A stretch of DNA of 64,000 bases, from NCBI GenBank assembly GCA_964034945.1, contig OZ035960.1, positions 105,102,433 through 105,166,432 of the forward strand. The letters are read 5' to 3'. This document shows positions 17,745 to 29,100 of the stretch, piece after piece. Under the pieces are notes generated by a model. That model searched no databases. It worked only from the letters and a program-made list of their open reading frames with translations, and was not told the origin of the DNA. This DNA comes from Chrysopilus asiliformis. Taxonomy: Eukaryota; Arthropoda; Insecta; Diptera; Rhagionidae. The stretch's first letter is position 1, and each line of letters starts with the position of its first letter. The position numbers and the translations under genes were made by a program.

Positions 17745-20700
17745 GTACCCAGGTCCGGTACCCAGGTCCGGTACCAAGGTCCGGTACCCAGGTCCGGTAC
17801 CCAGGTCCGGTACCCAGGTCCGGTACCCAGGTCCGGCACCCAAGGTCCGGTACCCAGGTCCGGTACCCAGGTCCGGTACCCAGGTCCGGTACCCAGGTCC
17901 GGTACCCAGGTCCGGTACCCAGGTCCGGTACCCAGGTCCGGTACCCAGGTCCGGTACCCAGGTCCGGTACCCAGGTCCGGTACCCAGGTCCGGTACCCAG
18001 GTCCGGTACCCAGGTCCGGTACCCAGGTCCGGCACCCAGGTTCGGTACCCAGGTCCGGTACCCAGGTCCGGTACCCAGGTCCGGTACCCAGGTACGGTAC
18101 CCAGGTCCGGTACCCAGGTCCGGTACGCAGGTCCGGTACCCAGGTACGGTACCCAGGTCCGGTACCCAGGTCCGGTACCCAGGTACGGTACCCAGGTCCG
18201 GTACCCAGGTCCGGTACCCAGGTCCGGTACCAAGGTCCGGTACCCAGGTCCGGTACCCAGGTTCGGTACCCAGGTCCGGTACCAAGGTCCGGTACCCAGG
18301 TCCGGTACCAAGGTCCGGTACCCAGGTCCGGTACCCAGGTCCGGTACCCAGGTCCGGTACCCAGGTCCGGTACCCAGGTCCGGCACCCAAGGTCCGGTAC
18401 CCAGGTCCGGTACCCAGGTCCGGTACCCAGGTCCGGTACCCAGGTCCGGTACCCAGGTCCGGTACCCAGGTCCGGTACCCAGGTCCGGTACCCAGGTCCG
18501 GTACCCAGGTCCGGTACCCAGGTCCGGTACCCAGGTCCGGTACCCAGGTCCGGTACCCAGGTCCGGTACCCAGGTCCGGCACCCAGGTCCGGTACCCAGG
18601 TTCGGTACCCAGGTCCGGTACCCAGGTCCGGTACCCAGGTCCGGTACCCAGGTACGGTACCCAGGTCCGGTACCCAGGTCCGGTACGCAGGTCCGGTACC
18701 CAGGTCCGGTACCAAGGTACCCAGGTCCGGTACCAAGGTCCGGTACCCAGGTACGGTACCCAGGTCCGGTACCCAGGTCCGGTACCCAGGTCCGGTACCA
18801 AGGTCCGGTACCCAGGTCCGGTACCCAGGTCCGGTACCAAGGTCCGGTACCCAGGTCCGGTACCCAGGTCCGGTACCAAGGTCCGGTACCCAGGTCCGGT
18901 ACCCAGGTACGGTACCCAGGTCCGGTACCCAGGTTCGGTACCCAGGTTCGGTACCCGGTACCCAGGTTCGGTACCCAGGTCCGGTACCCAGGCCCGGCAC
19001 CCAAGGTCCGGTACCCAGGTCCGGTACCCGGTACCCAGGTACGGTACCCAGGTCCGGTACCCAGGTCCGGTACCCAGGTCCGGTACCCAGGTCCGGTACC
19101 CAGGTCCGGTACCCAGGTCCGGTACCCAGGTCCGGTACCCAGGTCCGGTACCCAGGTACGGTACCCAGGTCCGGTACCCAGGTCCGGTACGCAGGTCCGG
19201 TACCCAGGTCCGGTACCCAGGTCCGGTACCCAGGTCCGGTACCCAGGTCCGGTACCCAGGTACGGTACCCAGGTACGGTACCCAGGTACGGTACCCAGGT
19301 CCGGTACCCAGGTCCGGTACCAAGGTCCGGTACCCAGGTCCGGTACCCAGGTACGGTACCAAGGTCCGGTACCCAGGTCCGGTACCCAGGTACGGTACCC
19401 AGGTCCGGTACCAAGGTCCGGTACCCAGGTACGGTACCCAGGTACGGTACCCAGGTCCGGTACCAAGGTACGGTACCCAGGTCCGGTACCAAGGTCCGGT
19501 ACCCAGGTCCGGTACCAAGGTCCGGTACCCAGGTCCGGTACCCAGGTACGGTACCCAGGTCCGGTACCCAGGTCCGGTACCCAGGTCCGGTACCAAGGTC
19601 CGGTACCCAGGTCCGGTACCCAGGTACGGTACCCAGGTCCGGTACCCAGGTCCGGTACCCAGGTCCGGTACCCAGGTCCGGTACCCAGGTCCGGTACCCA
19701 GGTCCGGTACCCAGGTCCGGTACCCAGGTCCGGTACCCAGGTCCGGTACCCAGGTCCGGTACCCAGGTCCGGTATCCAGGTCCGGTACCCAGGTCCGGTA
19801 TCCAGGTCCGGTATCCAGGTCCGGTACCCAGGTCCGGTACCCAGGTCCGGTACCCAGGTCCGGTACCCAGGTCCGGTACCAAGGTCCGGTACCCAGGTCC
19901 GGTACCCAGGTACGGTACCCAGGTCCGGTACCCAGGTTCGGTACCCAGGTTCGGTACCCGGTACCCAGGTTCGGTACCCAGGTCCGGTACCCAGGTCCGG
20001 TATCCAGGTCCGGTATCCAGGTCCGGTACCCAGGTCCGGTACCCAGGTCCGGTACCCAGGTCCGGTACCCAGGTCCGGTACCAAGGTCCGGTACCCAGGT
20101 CCGGTACCCAGGTACGGTACCCAGGTCCGGTACCCAGGTTCGGTACCCAGGTTCGGTACCCGGTACCCAGGTTCGGTACCCAGGTCCGGTACCCAGGTCC
20201 GGCACCCAAGGTCCGGTACCCAGGTCCGGTACCCAGGTCCGGTACCCAGGTCCGGTACCCAGGTCCGGTACCCAGGTCCGGTACCCAGGTCCGGTACCCA
20301 GGTCCGGCACCCAGGTCCGGTACCCAGGTTCGGTACCCAGGTCCGGTACCCAGGTCCGGTACCCAGGTCCGGTACCCAGGTCCGGTACCCAGGTACGGTA
20401 CCCAGGTCCGGTACCCAGGTCCGGTACGCAGGTCCGGTACCCAGGTCCGGTACCAAGGTACCCAGGTCCGGTACCAAGGTCCGGTACCCAGGTACGGTAC
20501 CCAGGTCCGGTACCCAGGTCCGGTACCCAGGTCCGGTACCAAGGTCCGGTACCCAGGTCCGGTACCCAGGTCCGGTACCAAGGTCCGGTACCCAGGTCCG
20601 GTACCCAGGTTCGGTACCCAGGTCCGGTACCAAGGTCCGGTACCCAGGTCCGGTACCAAGGTCCGGTACCCAGGTCCGGTACCCAGGTCCGGTACCAAGG

Positions 20701-21339
20701 TCCGGTACCCAGGTCCGGTACCCAGGTCCGGTACCCAGGTCCGGTACCCAGGTCCGGCACCCAAGGTCCGGTACCCAGGTCCGGTACCCGGTACCCAGGT
20801 ACGGTACCCAGGTCCGGTACCCAGGTCCGGTACCCAGGTCCGGTACCCAGGTCCGGTACCCAGGTCCGGTACCCAGGTCCGGTACCCAGGTCCGGTACCC
20901 AGGTCCGGTACCCAGGTCCGGTACCCAGGTCCGGTACCCAGGTCCGGTACCCAGGTCCGGTACCCAGGTCCGGTACCCAGGTCCGGTACCCAGGTCCGGC
21001 ACCCAGGTCCGGTACCCAGGTCCGGTACCCAGGTACGGTACCCAGGTCCGGTACCCAGGTCCGGTACGCAGGTCCGGTACCCAGGTCCGGTACCAAGGTA
21101 CCCAGGTCCGGTACCAAGGTCCGGTACCCAGGTCCGGTACCCAGGTCCGGTACCAAGGTCCGGTACCCAGGTCCGGTACCCAGGTTCGGTACCCAGGTCC
21201 GGTACCAAGGTCCGGTACCCAGGTCCGGTACCAAGGTCCGGTACCCAGGTCCGGTACCCAGGTCCGGTACCAAGGTCCGGTACCCAGGTCCGGTACCCAG
21301 GTCCGGTACCCAGGTCCGGTACCCAGGTCCGGTACCCAG
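17745..21339. repeat. 13-bp minisatellite array 2
   Basis: About 3.6 kb, roughly 276 units, mostly the C variant (GGTACCCAGGTCC) with scattered A and T units. Starts at a GTAC (TTACAGTAC) 60 bp after the LTR and ends GGTACCCA before GTGTTAATTCC. The landmark variant GGTACGCAGG lies at 18122, 18682, 19186, 20423 and 21063, and the block GGCACCCAAGG recurs too, so the array grew by duplicating segments of about 0.5-0.65 kb. All six frames are open for the same arithmetic reason as array 1. Confidence 0.95.
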
Positions 21340-21716
21340 TGTTAATTCCTTTTTATTTTGTTTTTATTTTTAATTAAAATTATGTTACAATCAAAAAACG
21401 ACTTTTAAAATATTTTATAACTGGTTTTATTAAAGTCTGGAAATTAACTGATAATAAAAATTTAAAAATCTGACAACATTAAAATTTCACTTACTTGATA
21501 TTTAACAATTTTTAATAGGAAGTGTTTATTTATGTTTTGATGTTATTTTTTAAAATGTAGAAATATGAATAACACTACAATACTCCCCCCAAAAATTAAG
21601 GAAGATTAAATCGAACTGTTTTAAGTGTAGAATTGTTTTTACAAATTGAATTATCTGAATCAATAAATGCCGGTTTTAAACAAAATCTAAATGTCTAAAT
21701 TGTCGAGGATTTTTTT
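21340..21716. other. Island 2: 377 bp of AT-rich DNA between arrays
   Basis: No gene. On the minus strand a polypurine run (GGGGGGAG, near 21586) is followed by TATTGTAGTGTTATTC, which resembles a polypurine tract/LTR start of a copia-type element. This is weak and unconfirmed. Confidence 0.3.
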
Positions 21717-22064
21717 CAGGTTCGGTACCCAGGTCCGGTACCCAGGTCCGGTACCCAGGTTCGGTACCCAGGTCCGGTACCCAGGTGCGGTACCCAGGTA
21801 CCCAGGTCCGGTACCCAGGTCCGGTACCCAGGTCCGGTACCCAGGTCCGGTACCCAGGTTCGGTACCTAGGTTCGGTACCCAGGTCCGGTACCCAGGTCC
21901 GGTACCCGGGTCCGGTACCCAGGTCCGGTACCCAGGTCCCGTACCCAGGTCCGGTACCCAGGTCCGGTACCCAGGTCCGGTACCCAGGTCCGGTACCCGG
22001 GTCCGGTACCCAGGTCCGGTACCCAGGTCCGGTACCCAGGTCCGGTACCCAGGTCCGGTACCCA
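21717..22064. repeat. 13-bp minisatellite array 3
   Basis: About 27 units, mainly the C variant, with some CCCGGG-type substitutions (GGTACCCGGGTCC) that are also seen in array 1 near 8935. Short stretches with the 13-bp phase broken (GTACCCAGGTACCCAGG) mark internal deletions. Confidence 0.95.
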
Positions 22065-23202
22065 TTGTTAGTTCTTGAATTATTTATTTTTTTAAATAAA
22101 AACACTTTCTTATTGACGTGGATACGTCTTGGATTTTGGTTATGGGGGTACAAATTAGAAAATCGGCTTGCTGCCATGATAACAAATTAGCAATCGATGA
22201 AACTCGATAGTTTGTGGTGACATCCGAACAGAAACTGTGTTATAAGATCCGGCCTACATTAAAGCATTGTTTAGGGTATTTTGTTATGTTAAACTATGTT
22301 CAATTATCTTTTTAAGAATCAAAATCTAAATTTTCACTGCCGCTGTTATGCTGTGTTTGCTGCTTGTAGTACAGATTTCACATTTATACTCTTTTTATGC
22401 TCCTCCTTTGTGTGTATTGAATCTGATGTATTGAATGTCATGTAATTTCGTTCTTTTCGCTCTTTAAAGTTTCGCGCTTAACGGAAAAAGGGTTTGCTGT
22501 GGTTTCCGACTCTCGTTCTTGGGAACGAAAATGATTTATATTTAAGTTTTCGCTTCTTGCTCAAAGCGGTTTGTGGGTCTCGCATAAAACGAATGGCCGC
22601 GTTCAGACGTGGTGGAAACCAAGTTACTCTGGGTGAAAAAACCTGCTTGCGTTCTCACGTAGTGTTTTTCAACTTTTGCGCTGCAGTGTATTTACACATG
22701 CTATCTCAATGTGTGCGTGTAGCTAGGAAAAGTTTGTGAACCCCCACCATTAAATTCTATGTGTGTATGTGTTTTCAACCAAGTTCACCCGGCCTAGCTA
22801 GCAGATGAATTCCCCGCCTACACCCGATAGCGTCTGGCCCGTAAAATCGAGTGGAAACTTGGTGAAGTCAACCAGTTTCAACCTCGTCTGAACGCGGCCA
22901 ATGAAAGCCTCGAGCGATGACTTTTTGGTATGATGCACACACCAATGTAAGTATGCATTTTACTATAGTGAGAACGATATTTCGCTCCCAGCATTATAAT
23001 TGTGTTCAGGGTTGTGAGATTTTTGATCTTCGAAATCGTAGTAAATCGGCCGAAAAATAGTAGTAGAATCGATGAAATAGTAAATTTATGTAAAACCTTC
23101 GTTTAATTTGAACGAAAGACTAGAAATGGGAGCGTTTTGAACACTGTATGTATGATATTTATTTCACACTTCTCTTATCATAAACCAATTATAAATAAAA
23201 TT
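22065..23202. other. Island 3, left part: no gene recognised
   Basis: Mixed-composition DNA. One open stretch (22494-22739, plus) has no recognisable domain. GC is higher than the surroundings around 22500-22920. It may be an older unique segment or part of an unknown element. Confidence 0.35.
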
Positions 23203-23461
23203 ATTATACCCGTATTGTGAAACCGAATATCTCAAAAACGGTGCATCTTATCAAAGAAGTGCAAGAACAAAAGTTATTTAGGATATGATTCTACATAAAA
23301 CTCCCATACATCAAAATCCGATTGGAATAAATTTAAAAAAAATCTAATTAGAAAGTTTGACTTCAAACTGGAATTTTGATACAACTGTTCGCCGTTCACT
23401 TAAATCACCATACGGATTTTCAATAATTGCCAGATTGGCAATTATAGCTTTTGTTATGTTT
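23203..23461 (+). mobile_element. DINE-1/Helentron-like element, copy C (internally deleted)
   Basis: Starts TTATACCCGTATTGTGAAAC and jumps straight to GAATATCTCAAAAACGGTGC, losing the GTCY block. Ends with CACCATACGG, the ATTGCCAGATTGGCAAT hairpin and TATAGCTTTTGTTATG. Confidence 0.65.
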
Positions 23462-23760
23462 TAAATAAAATTTTGTTTCCTTAATTTCCTTTTCAATAAA
23501 ATTTCTTACTTAAATATCTACTGGCGATCGTTGTAGGCGGATCCACGTCTTCTGGCCGTCTCTACGAGACAGACACCTTGCTTTTTTTTAATCTTTTTAA
23601 GTTCAATGTTTTATTGACTGAAAAATCTTGAAGACTAAAATTAAATTTTTCATTCTTTGACAATTAACAAAATCAAATACGACTTAATTAGAAAAACAAT
23701 TATTTTTTGTAGTGTATATTTTACTATGTTAATGTTGAGTGAATAATTATAAACGTTACA

Positions 23761-24163
23761 ATTACCTTAAAATCAATTGGTCACCAATGATACTGAAGTT
23801 ATGAATATTCAGACTTTATCAATTTAGAATTTGATTCATATATAATCCCAACAAATGAAATTGAACCTTATAATTTCCGATTATTAGATGTTGATAATCG
23901 AATTGTTCTTCCTATAAATTCTCAAATTCGAATTTTAGTAACAGCAGCAGATGTAATTCACTCATGAACTATCCCTGCTTTAGGAGTAAAAGTAGATGGT
24001 ACTCCAGGTCGTCTTAACCAAACTAATTTTTTTATTAATCGACCAGGACTATTTTTTGGTCAATGTTCTGAAATTTGTGGAGCCAATCATAGTTTTATAC
24101 CTATTGTTATTGAAAGAGTTCCTACTAATTATTTTATTAAATGAGTTTCTATTATAAATTCTT
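23761..24163 (+). pseudogene. Nuclear copy of mitochondrial COX2 (3' part)
   Basis: Read with the invertebrate mitochondrial code, about 134 codons are uninterrupted: [73 protein letters not shown] and NYFIKWVS. CuA ligands (both Cys, His and Met of the GQCSEIC...H...M motif) are kept. Four TGA codons stand for Trp and AGA for Ser, so it cannot be translated by cytosolic ribosomes. It ends with the incomplete T stop usual for insect COX2. Lack of frameshifts implies recent transfer, or an assembly join. Confidence 0.92.
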
Positions 24164-24187
24164 CATTAGATGACTGAAAGCAAGTAC
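24164..24187 (+). pseudogene. 5' fragment of mitochondrial tRNA-Lys
   Basis: CATTAGATGACTGAAAGCAA then GTAC matches the start of insect mitochondrial tRNA-Lys, which directly follows COX2 in the mitochondrial genome. It is cut after GTAC, where the minisatellite begins. The anticodon arm is gone. Confidence 0.85.
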
Positions 24188-25251
24188 CCAGGTCCGGTAC
24201 CCAGGTCCGGTACCCAGGTCCGGTTTGGTACCCAGGTCCGGTACCCAGGTCCGGTACCCAGGTCCGGTTTGGTACCCAGGTCCGGTACCCAGGTTCGGTA
24301 CCCAGGTCCGGTACCCAGGTCCGGTACCCAGGTTTGGTACCCAGGTCCGGTACTCAGGTTCGGTACCCAGGTCCGGTACCCAGGTTTGGTACCCAGCTCC
24401 GGTACCCAGGTTCGGTACCCAGGTCAGGTACCCAGGTTCGGTACCCAGGTCCGGTACCCAGGTTCGGTACCCAGGTTTGGTACCCAGGTTCGGTACCCAG
24501 GTCCGGTCCCCAGGTTCGGTACCCAGGTCCGGTACCCAGGTCCGGTACCCAGGTTTGGTACCCAGGTCCGGTACTCAGGTTCGGTACCCAGGTCCGGTAC
24601 CCAGGTTTGGTACCCAGCTCCGGTACCCAGGTTCGGTACCCAGGTCCGGTACCCAGGTACCCAGGTCCGGTACCCAGGTTCGGTACCCAGGTCCGGTACC
24701 CAGGTACCCAGGTCCGGTACCCAGGTTCGGTACCCAGGTCCGGTACCCAGGTTCGGTACCCAGGTCCGGTACCCAGGTTCGGTACCCAGGTTCGGTACCC
24801 AGGGCCGGTACCCAGGTTCGGTACCCAGGTCCGGTACCCAGGTCCGGTACCCAGGTTCGGTACCCAGGTTCGGTACCCAGGTTCGGTACCCAGGTTCGGT
24901 ACCCAGGTTCGGTACCCAGGTTCGGTACCCAGGTTCGGTACCCAGGTTCGGTACCCAGGTTCGGTACCCAGGTCCGGTACCCAGGTCCGGTACCCAGGTT
25001 CGGTACCCAGGTTCGGTACCCAGGTCCGGTACCCAGGTTCGGTACCCAGGTACCCAGGTTCGGTACCCAGGTTCGGTACCCAGGTACCCAGGTTCGGTAC
25101 CCAGGTTCGGTACCCAGGTTCGGTACCCAGGTCCGGTACCCAGGTTCGGTACCCAGGTTCGGTACCCAGGTTCGGTACCCAGGTCCGGTACCCAGGTTCG
25201 GTACCCAGGTTTGGTACCCAGGTCCGGTACCCAGGTTCGGTACCCAGGTTC
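24184..25251. repeat. 13-bp minisatellite array 4
   Basis: About 82 units with a mixed T/C position 12, plus a GGTTTGG variant largely limited to this array. Starts at the GTAC shared with tRNA-Lys. A duplicated block is visible (24329-24420 and 24551-24640 share the TACTCAGG and CCCAGCTCC variants). Phase-breaking GTACCCAGGTACCCAGG deletions occur. Confidence 0.95.
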
Positions 25252-26120
25252 CAGTGATGCTATGTACCTTTAGTGAAATTCCCCTTTCCAAACGACTAAA
25301 TTCCCCTTTTTCTCCTTTTTCAATGACGAAATTCCCCTCGTTTTCCCCCTATAAAAACAACGAATTTTAAATAAAGAATTTGTAAGGACAACACCCCGAA
25401 ATGACCCTCTGATTGCCGCTGCCTCAGCAATCGTCATTTCACAGGCGTGGGATGGTGAACGGTGGATGAGGGCATACCCATAAAGGGGGGCTAGCTCAGC
25501 AGCGGGTCGGGGTTACTCATCCTGTCACCAATACACAAAGGGGGTATGCACATTTAAAGGGTGAAGTGGCAAACTGCCCTGAGTTGGGGGTTTTCGCACC
25601 CCTAGCAGCTTAGGTAGCCACGACACAACAAAAATCAAAAAGGATCAGGATCACATAGGAAGGGGAAAAGGGGAAGGGGGAACACAACCGAATAAATTTT
25701 GTAACTCATCGTAATCTTCGCGATAGCCTTCGTCTGACTTCCTTCAGGACATTCTCCTCTCGTCTACTACCTTAGCAATACATTTTAACCGTTAACGCAA
25801 CGATCAAACATTTGCCGAAACCATGGCTTAAACTACGCTGCTAATAAGGTCAGCGAACCTAGAACAAATGAGGTAACCAGCTCTGTCCCAAATCAAAAAA
25901 ATTTGATAAAAATGAAACCAAATTTTCTTTACGAATTACCAATTTTAATTAGAAAAAAAATGAGCGGAAACAAAAAAAAGAAAAGGAAATTTTGACTTAA
26001 CTAAAAATCTAAATATTAAGTTCAAAAAAAATTTTTGACAAAACTTAAAGGTAGCCACTCCTATTTTTAAGAAATTATTATAAATATGTACTAATCAAAA
26101 AAATATTTTAAATAACATGT
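25252..26120. other. Island 4: unidentified DNA, part GC-rich
   Basis: 25260-25350 has repeated AAATTCCCCTTT-type words (GAAATTCCCCT three to four times). 25400-25680 is GC-rich and reads like the untranslated region of a retroposon, but no ORF or domain is visible. 25900-26110 is AT-rich. No function assigned. Confidence 0.35.
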
Positions 26121-29100
26121 CCAGGTCCGGTACCCAAGTTCGGTACCCAGGTCCGGTACCCAGGTTCGGTACCCAGGTCCGGTACCCGGGTCCGGTACCC
26201 AGGTTCGGTACCCAGGTTCGGTACCCAGGTTCGGTACCCGGTACCCAGGTTCGGTACCCAGGTCCGGTACCCAGGTTCGGTACCCAGGTTCGGTACCCAG
26301 GTTCGGTACCCAGGTTCGGTACCCAGGTACGGTACCCAGGTCCGGTACCCAGGTTCGGTACCCGGTACCCAGGTTCGGTACCCAGGTTCGGTACCCAGGT
26401 TCGGTACCCAGGTCCGGTACCCAAGTTCGGTACCCAGGTCCGGTACCCAGGTTCGGTACCCAGGTTCGGTACCCAGGTTCGGTACCCAGGTCCGGTACCC
26501 AGGTTCGGTACCCAGGTTCGGTACCCAGGTTCGGTACCCAGGTCCGGTACCCAGGTTCGGTACCCAGGTTCGGTACCCAGGTACCCAGGTCCGGTACCCA
26601 AGTTCGGTACCCAGGTCCGGTACCCAGGTTCGGTACCCAGGTTTGGTACCCAGGTCCGGTACCCAGGTTCGGTACCCAGGTCCGGTACCCAGGTTCGGTA
26701 CCCAGGTTCGGTACCCAGGTCCGGTACCCAGGTTCGGTACCCAGGTTCGGTACCCAGGTCGGGTACCCAGGTTCGGTACCCAGGTCCGGTACCCAGGTCC
26801 GGTACCCAGGTCCGGTACCCAGGTCCGGTACCCAGGTTCGGTACCCAGGTTCGGTACCCAGGTCGGGTACCCAGGTTCGGTACCCAGGTCCGGTACCCAG
26901 GTCCGGTACCCAGGTCCGGTACCCAGGTCCGGTACCCAGGTTCGGTACCCAGGTTCGGTACCCAGGTCCGGTACCCAGGTTCGGTACCCAGGTCCGGTAC
27001 CCAGGTCCGGTACCCAGGTCCGGTACCCAGGTCCGGTACCCAGGTCCGGTACCCAGGTCCGGTACCCAGGTCCGGTACCCAGGTTCGGTACCCAGGTTCG
27101 GTACCCAGGTCGGGTACCCAGGTTCGGTACCCAGGTCCGGTACCCAGGTCCGGTACCCAGGTCCGGTACCCAGGTTCGGTACCCAGGTCCGGTACCCAGG
27201 TCCGGCACCCAGGTTCGGTACCCAGGTCCGGTACCCAGGTCCGGTACCCAGGTTCGGTACCCAGGTTCGGTACCCAGGTCCGGTACCCAGGTCCGGTACC
27301 CAGGTCCGGTACCCAGGTCCGGTACCCAGGTCCGGTACCCAGGTTCGGTACCCAGGTTCGGTACCCAGGTCCGGTACCCAGGTCCGGTACCCAGGTCCGG
27401 TACCCAGGTCCGGTACCCAGGTTCGGTACCCAGGTCCGGTACCCAGGTCCGGCACCCAGGTTCGGTACCCAGGTCCGGTACCCAGGTCCGGTACCCAGGT
27501 TCGGTACCCAGGTTCGGTACCCAGGTCCGGTACCCAGGTTCGGTACCCAGGTTCGGTACCCAGGTCCGGTACCCAGGTTCGGTACCCAGGTTCGGTACCC
27601 AGGTTCGGTACCCAGGTTCGGTACCCAGGTTCGGTACCCAGGTTCGGTACCCAGGTTCGGTACCCAGGTTCGGTACCCAGGTTCGGTGCCCAGGTTCGGT
27701 ACCCAGGTTCGGTACCCAGGTACGGTACCCAGGTTCGGTACCCAGGTACCCAGGTTCGGTACCCAGGTTCGGTACCCAGGTACCCAGGTTCGGTACCCAG
27801 GTTCGGTACCCAGGTTCGGTACCCAGGTCCGGTACCCAGGTTCGGTACCCAGGTTCGGTACCCAGGTCGGGTACCCAGGTCCGGTACCCAGGTCCGGTAC
27901 CCAGGTCCGGTACCCAGGTCCGGTACCCAGGTTCGGTACCCAGGTTCGGTACCCAGGTCGGGTACCCAGGTTCGGTACCCAGGTCCGGTACCCAGGTCCG
28001 GTACCCAGGTCCGGTACCCAGGTCCGGTACCCAGGTTCGGTACCCAGGTCCGGTACCCAGGTCCGGCACCCAGGTCCGGTACCCAGGTCCGGTACCCAGG
28101 TTCGGTACCCAGGTTCGGTACCCAGGTCCGGTACCCAGGTTCGGTACCCAGGTTCGGTACCCAGGTCCGGTACCCAGGTTCGGTACCCAGGTTCGGTACC
28201 CAGGTTCGGTACCCAGGTTCGGTACCCAGGTTCGGTACCCAGGTTCGGTACCCAGGTTCGGTACCCAGGTTCGGTACCCAGGTTCGGTGCCCAGGTTCGG
28301 TACCCAGGTTCGGTACCCAGGTACGGTACCCAGGTTCGGTACCCAGGTACCCAGGTTCGGTACCCAGGTTCGGTACCCAGGTACCCAGGTTCGGTACCCA
28401 GGTTCGGTACCCAGGTCCGGTACCCAGGTTCGGTACCCAGGTTCGGTACCCAGGTCGGGTACCCAGGTTCGGTACCCAGGTCCGGTACCCAGGTCCGGTA
28501 CCCAGGTCCGGTACCCAGGTCCGGTACCCAGGTTCGGTACCCAGGTTCGGTACCCAGGTCGGGTACCCAGGTTCGGTACCCAGGTTCGGTACCCAGGTTC
28601 GGTACCCAGGTCCGGTATCCAGGTTCGGTACCCAGGTCCGGTACCCAGGTTCGGTACCCAGGTTCGGTACCCAGGTCCGGTACCCAGGTTCGGTACCCAG
28701 GTCCGGTACCCAGGTTCGGTACCCAGGTTCGGTACCCAGGTACCCAGGTCCGGTACCCAAGTTCGGTACCCAGGTCCGGTACCCAGGTTCGGTACCCAGG
28801 TTTGGTACCCAGGTCCGGTACCCAGGTTCGGTACCCAGGTCCGGTACCCAGGTTCGGTACCCAGGTACCCAGGTTCGGTACCCAGGTCCGGTACCCAGGT
28901 TCGGTACCCAGGTTCGGTACCCAGGTCGGGTACCCAGGTTCGGTACCCAGGTCCGGTACCCAGGTCCGGTACCCAGGTCCGGTACCCAGGTTCGGTACCC
29001 AGGTTCGGTACCCAGGTCGGGTACCCAGGTTCGGTACCCAGGTCCGGTACCCAGGTCCGGTACCCAGGTCCGGTACCCAGGTCCGGTACCCAGGTTCGGT

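Noticed and set aside
17708..21373. ORFs of over 1,000 codons on both strands over array 2
   Set aside because: Same arithmetic effect; both strands are equally open with the same 13-residue period.
23761..24163. Functional COX2 gene
   Set aside because: Truncated at the 5' end, uses TGA for Trp and AGA for Ser, and lies among nuclear repeats.
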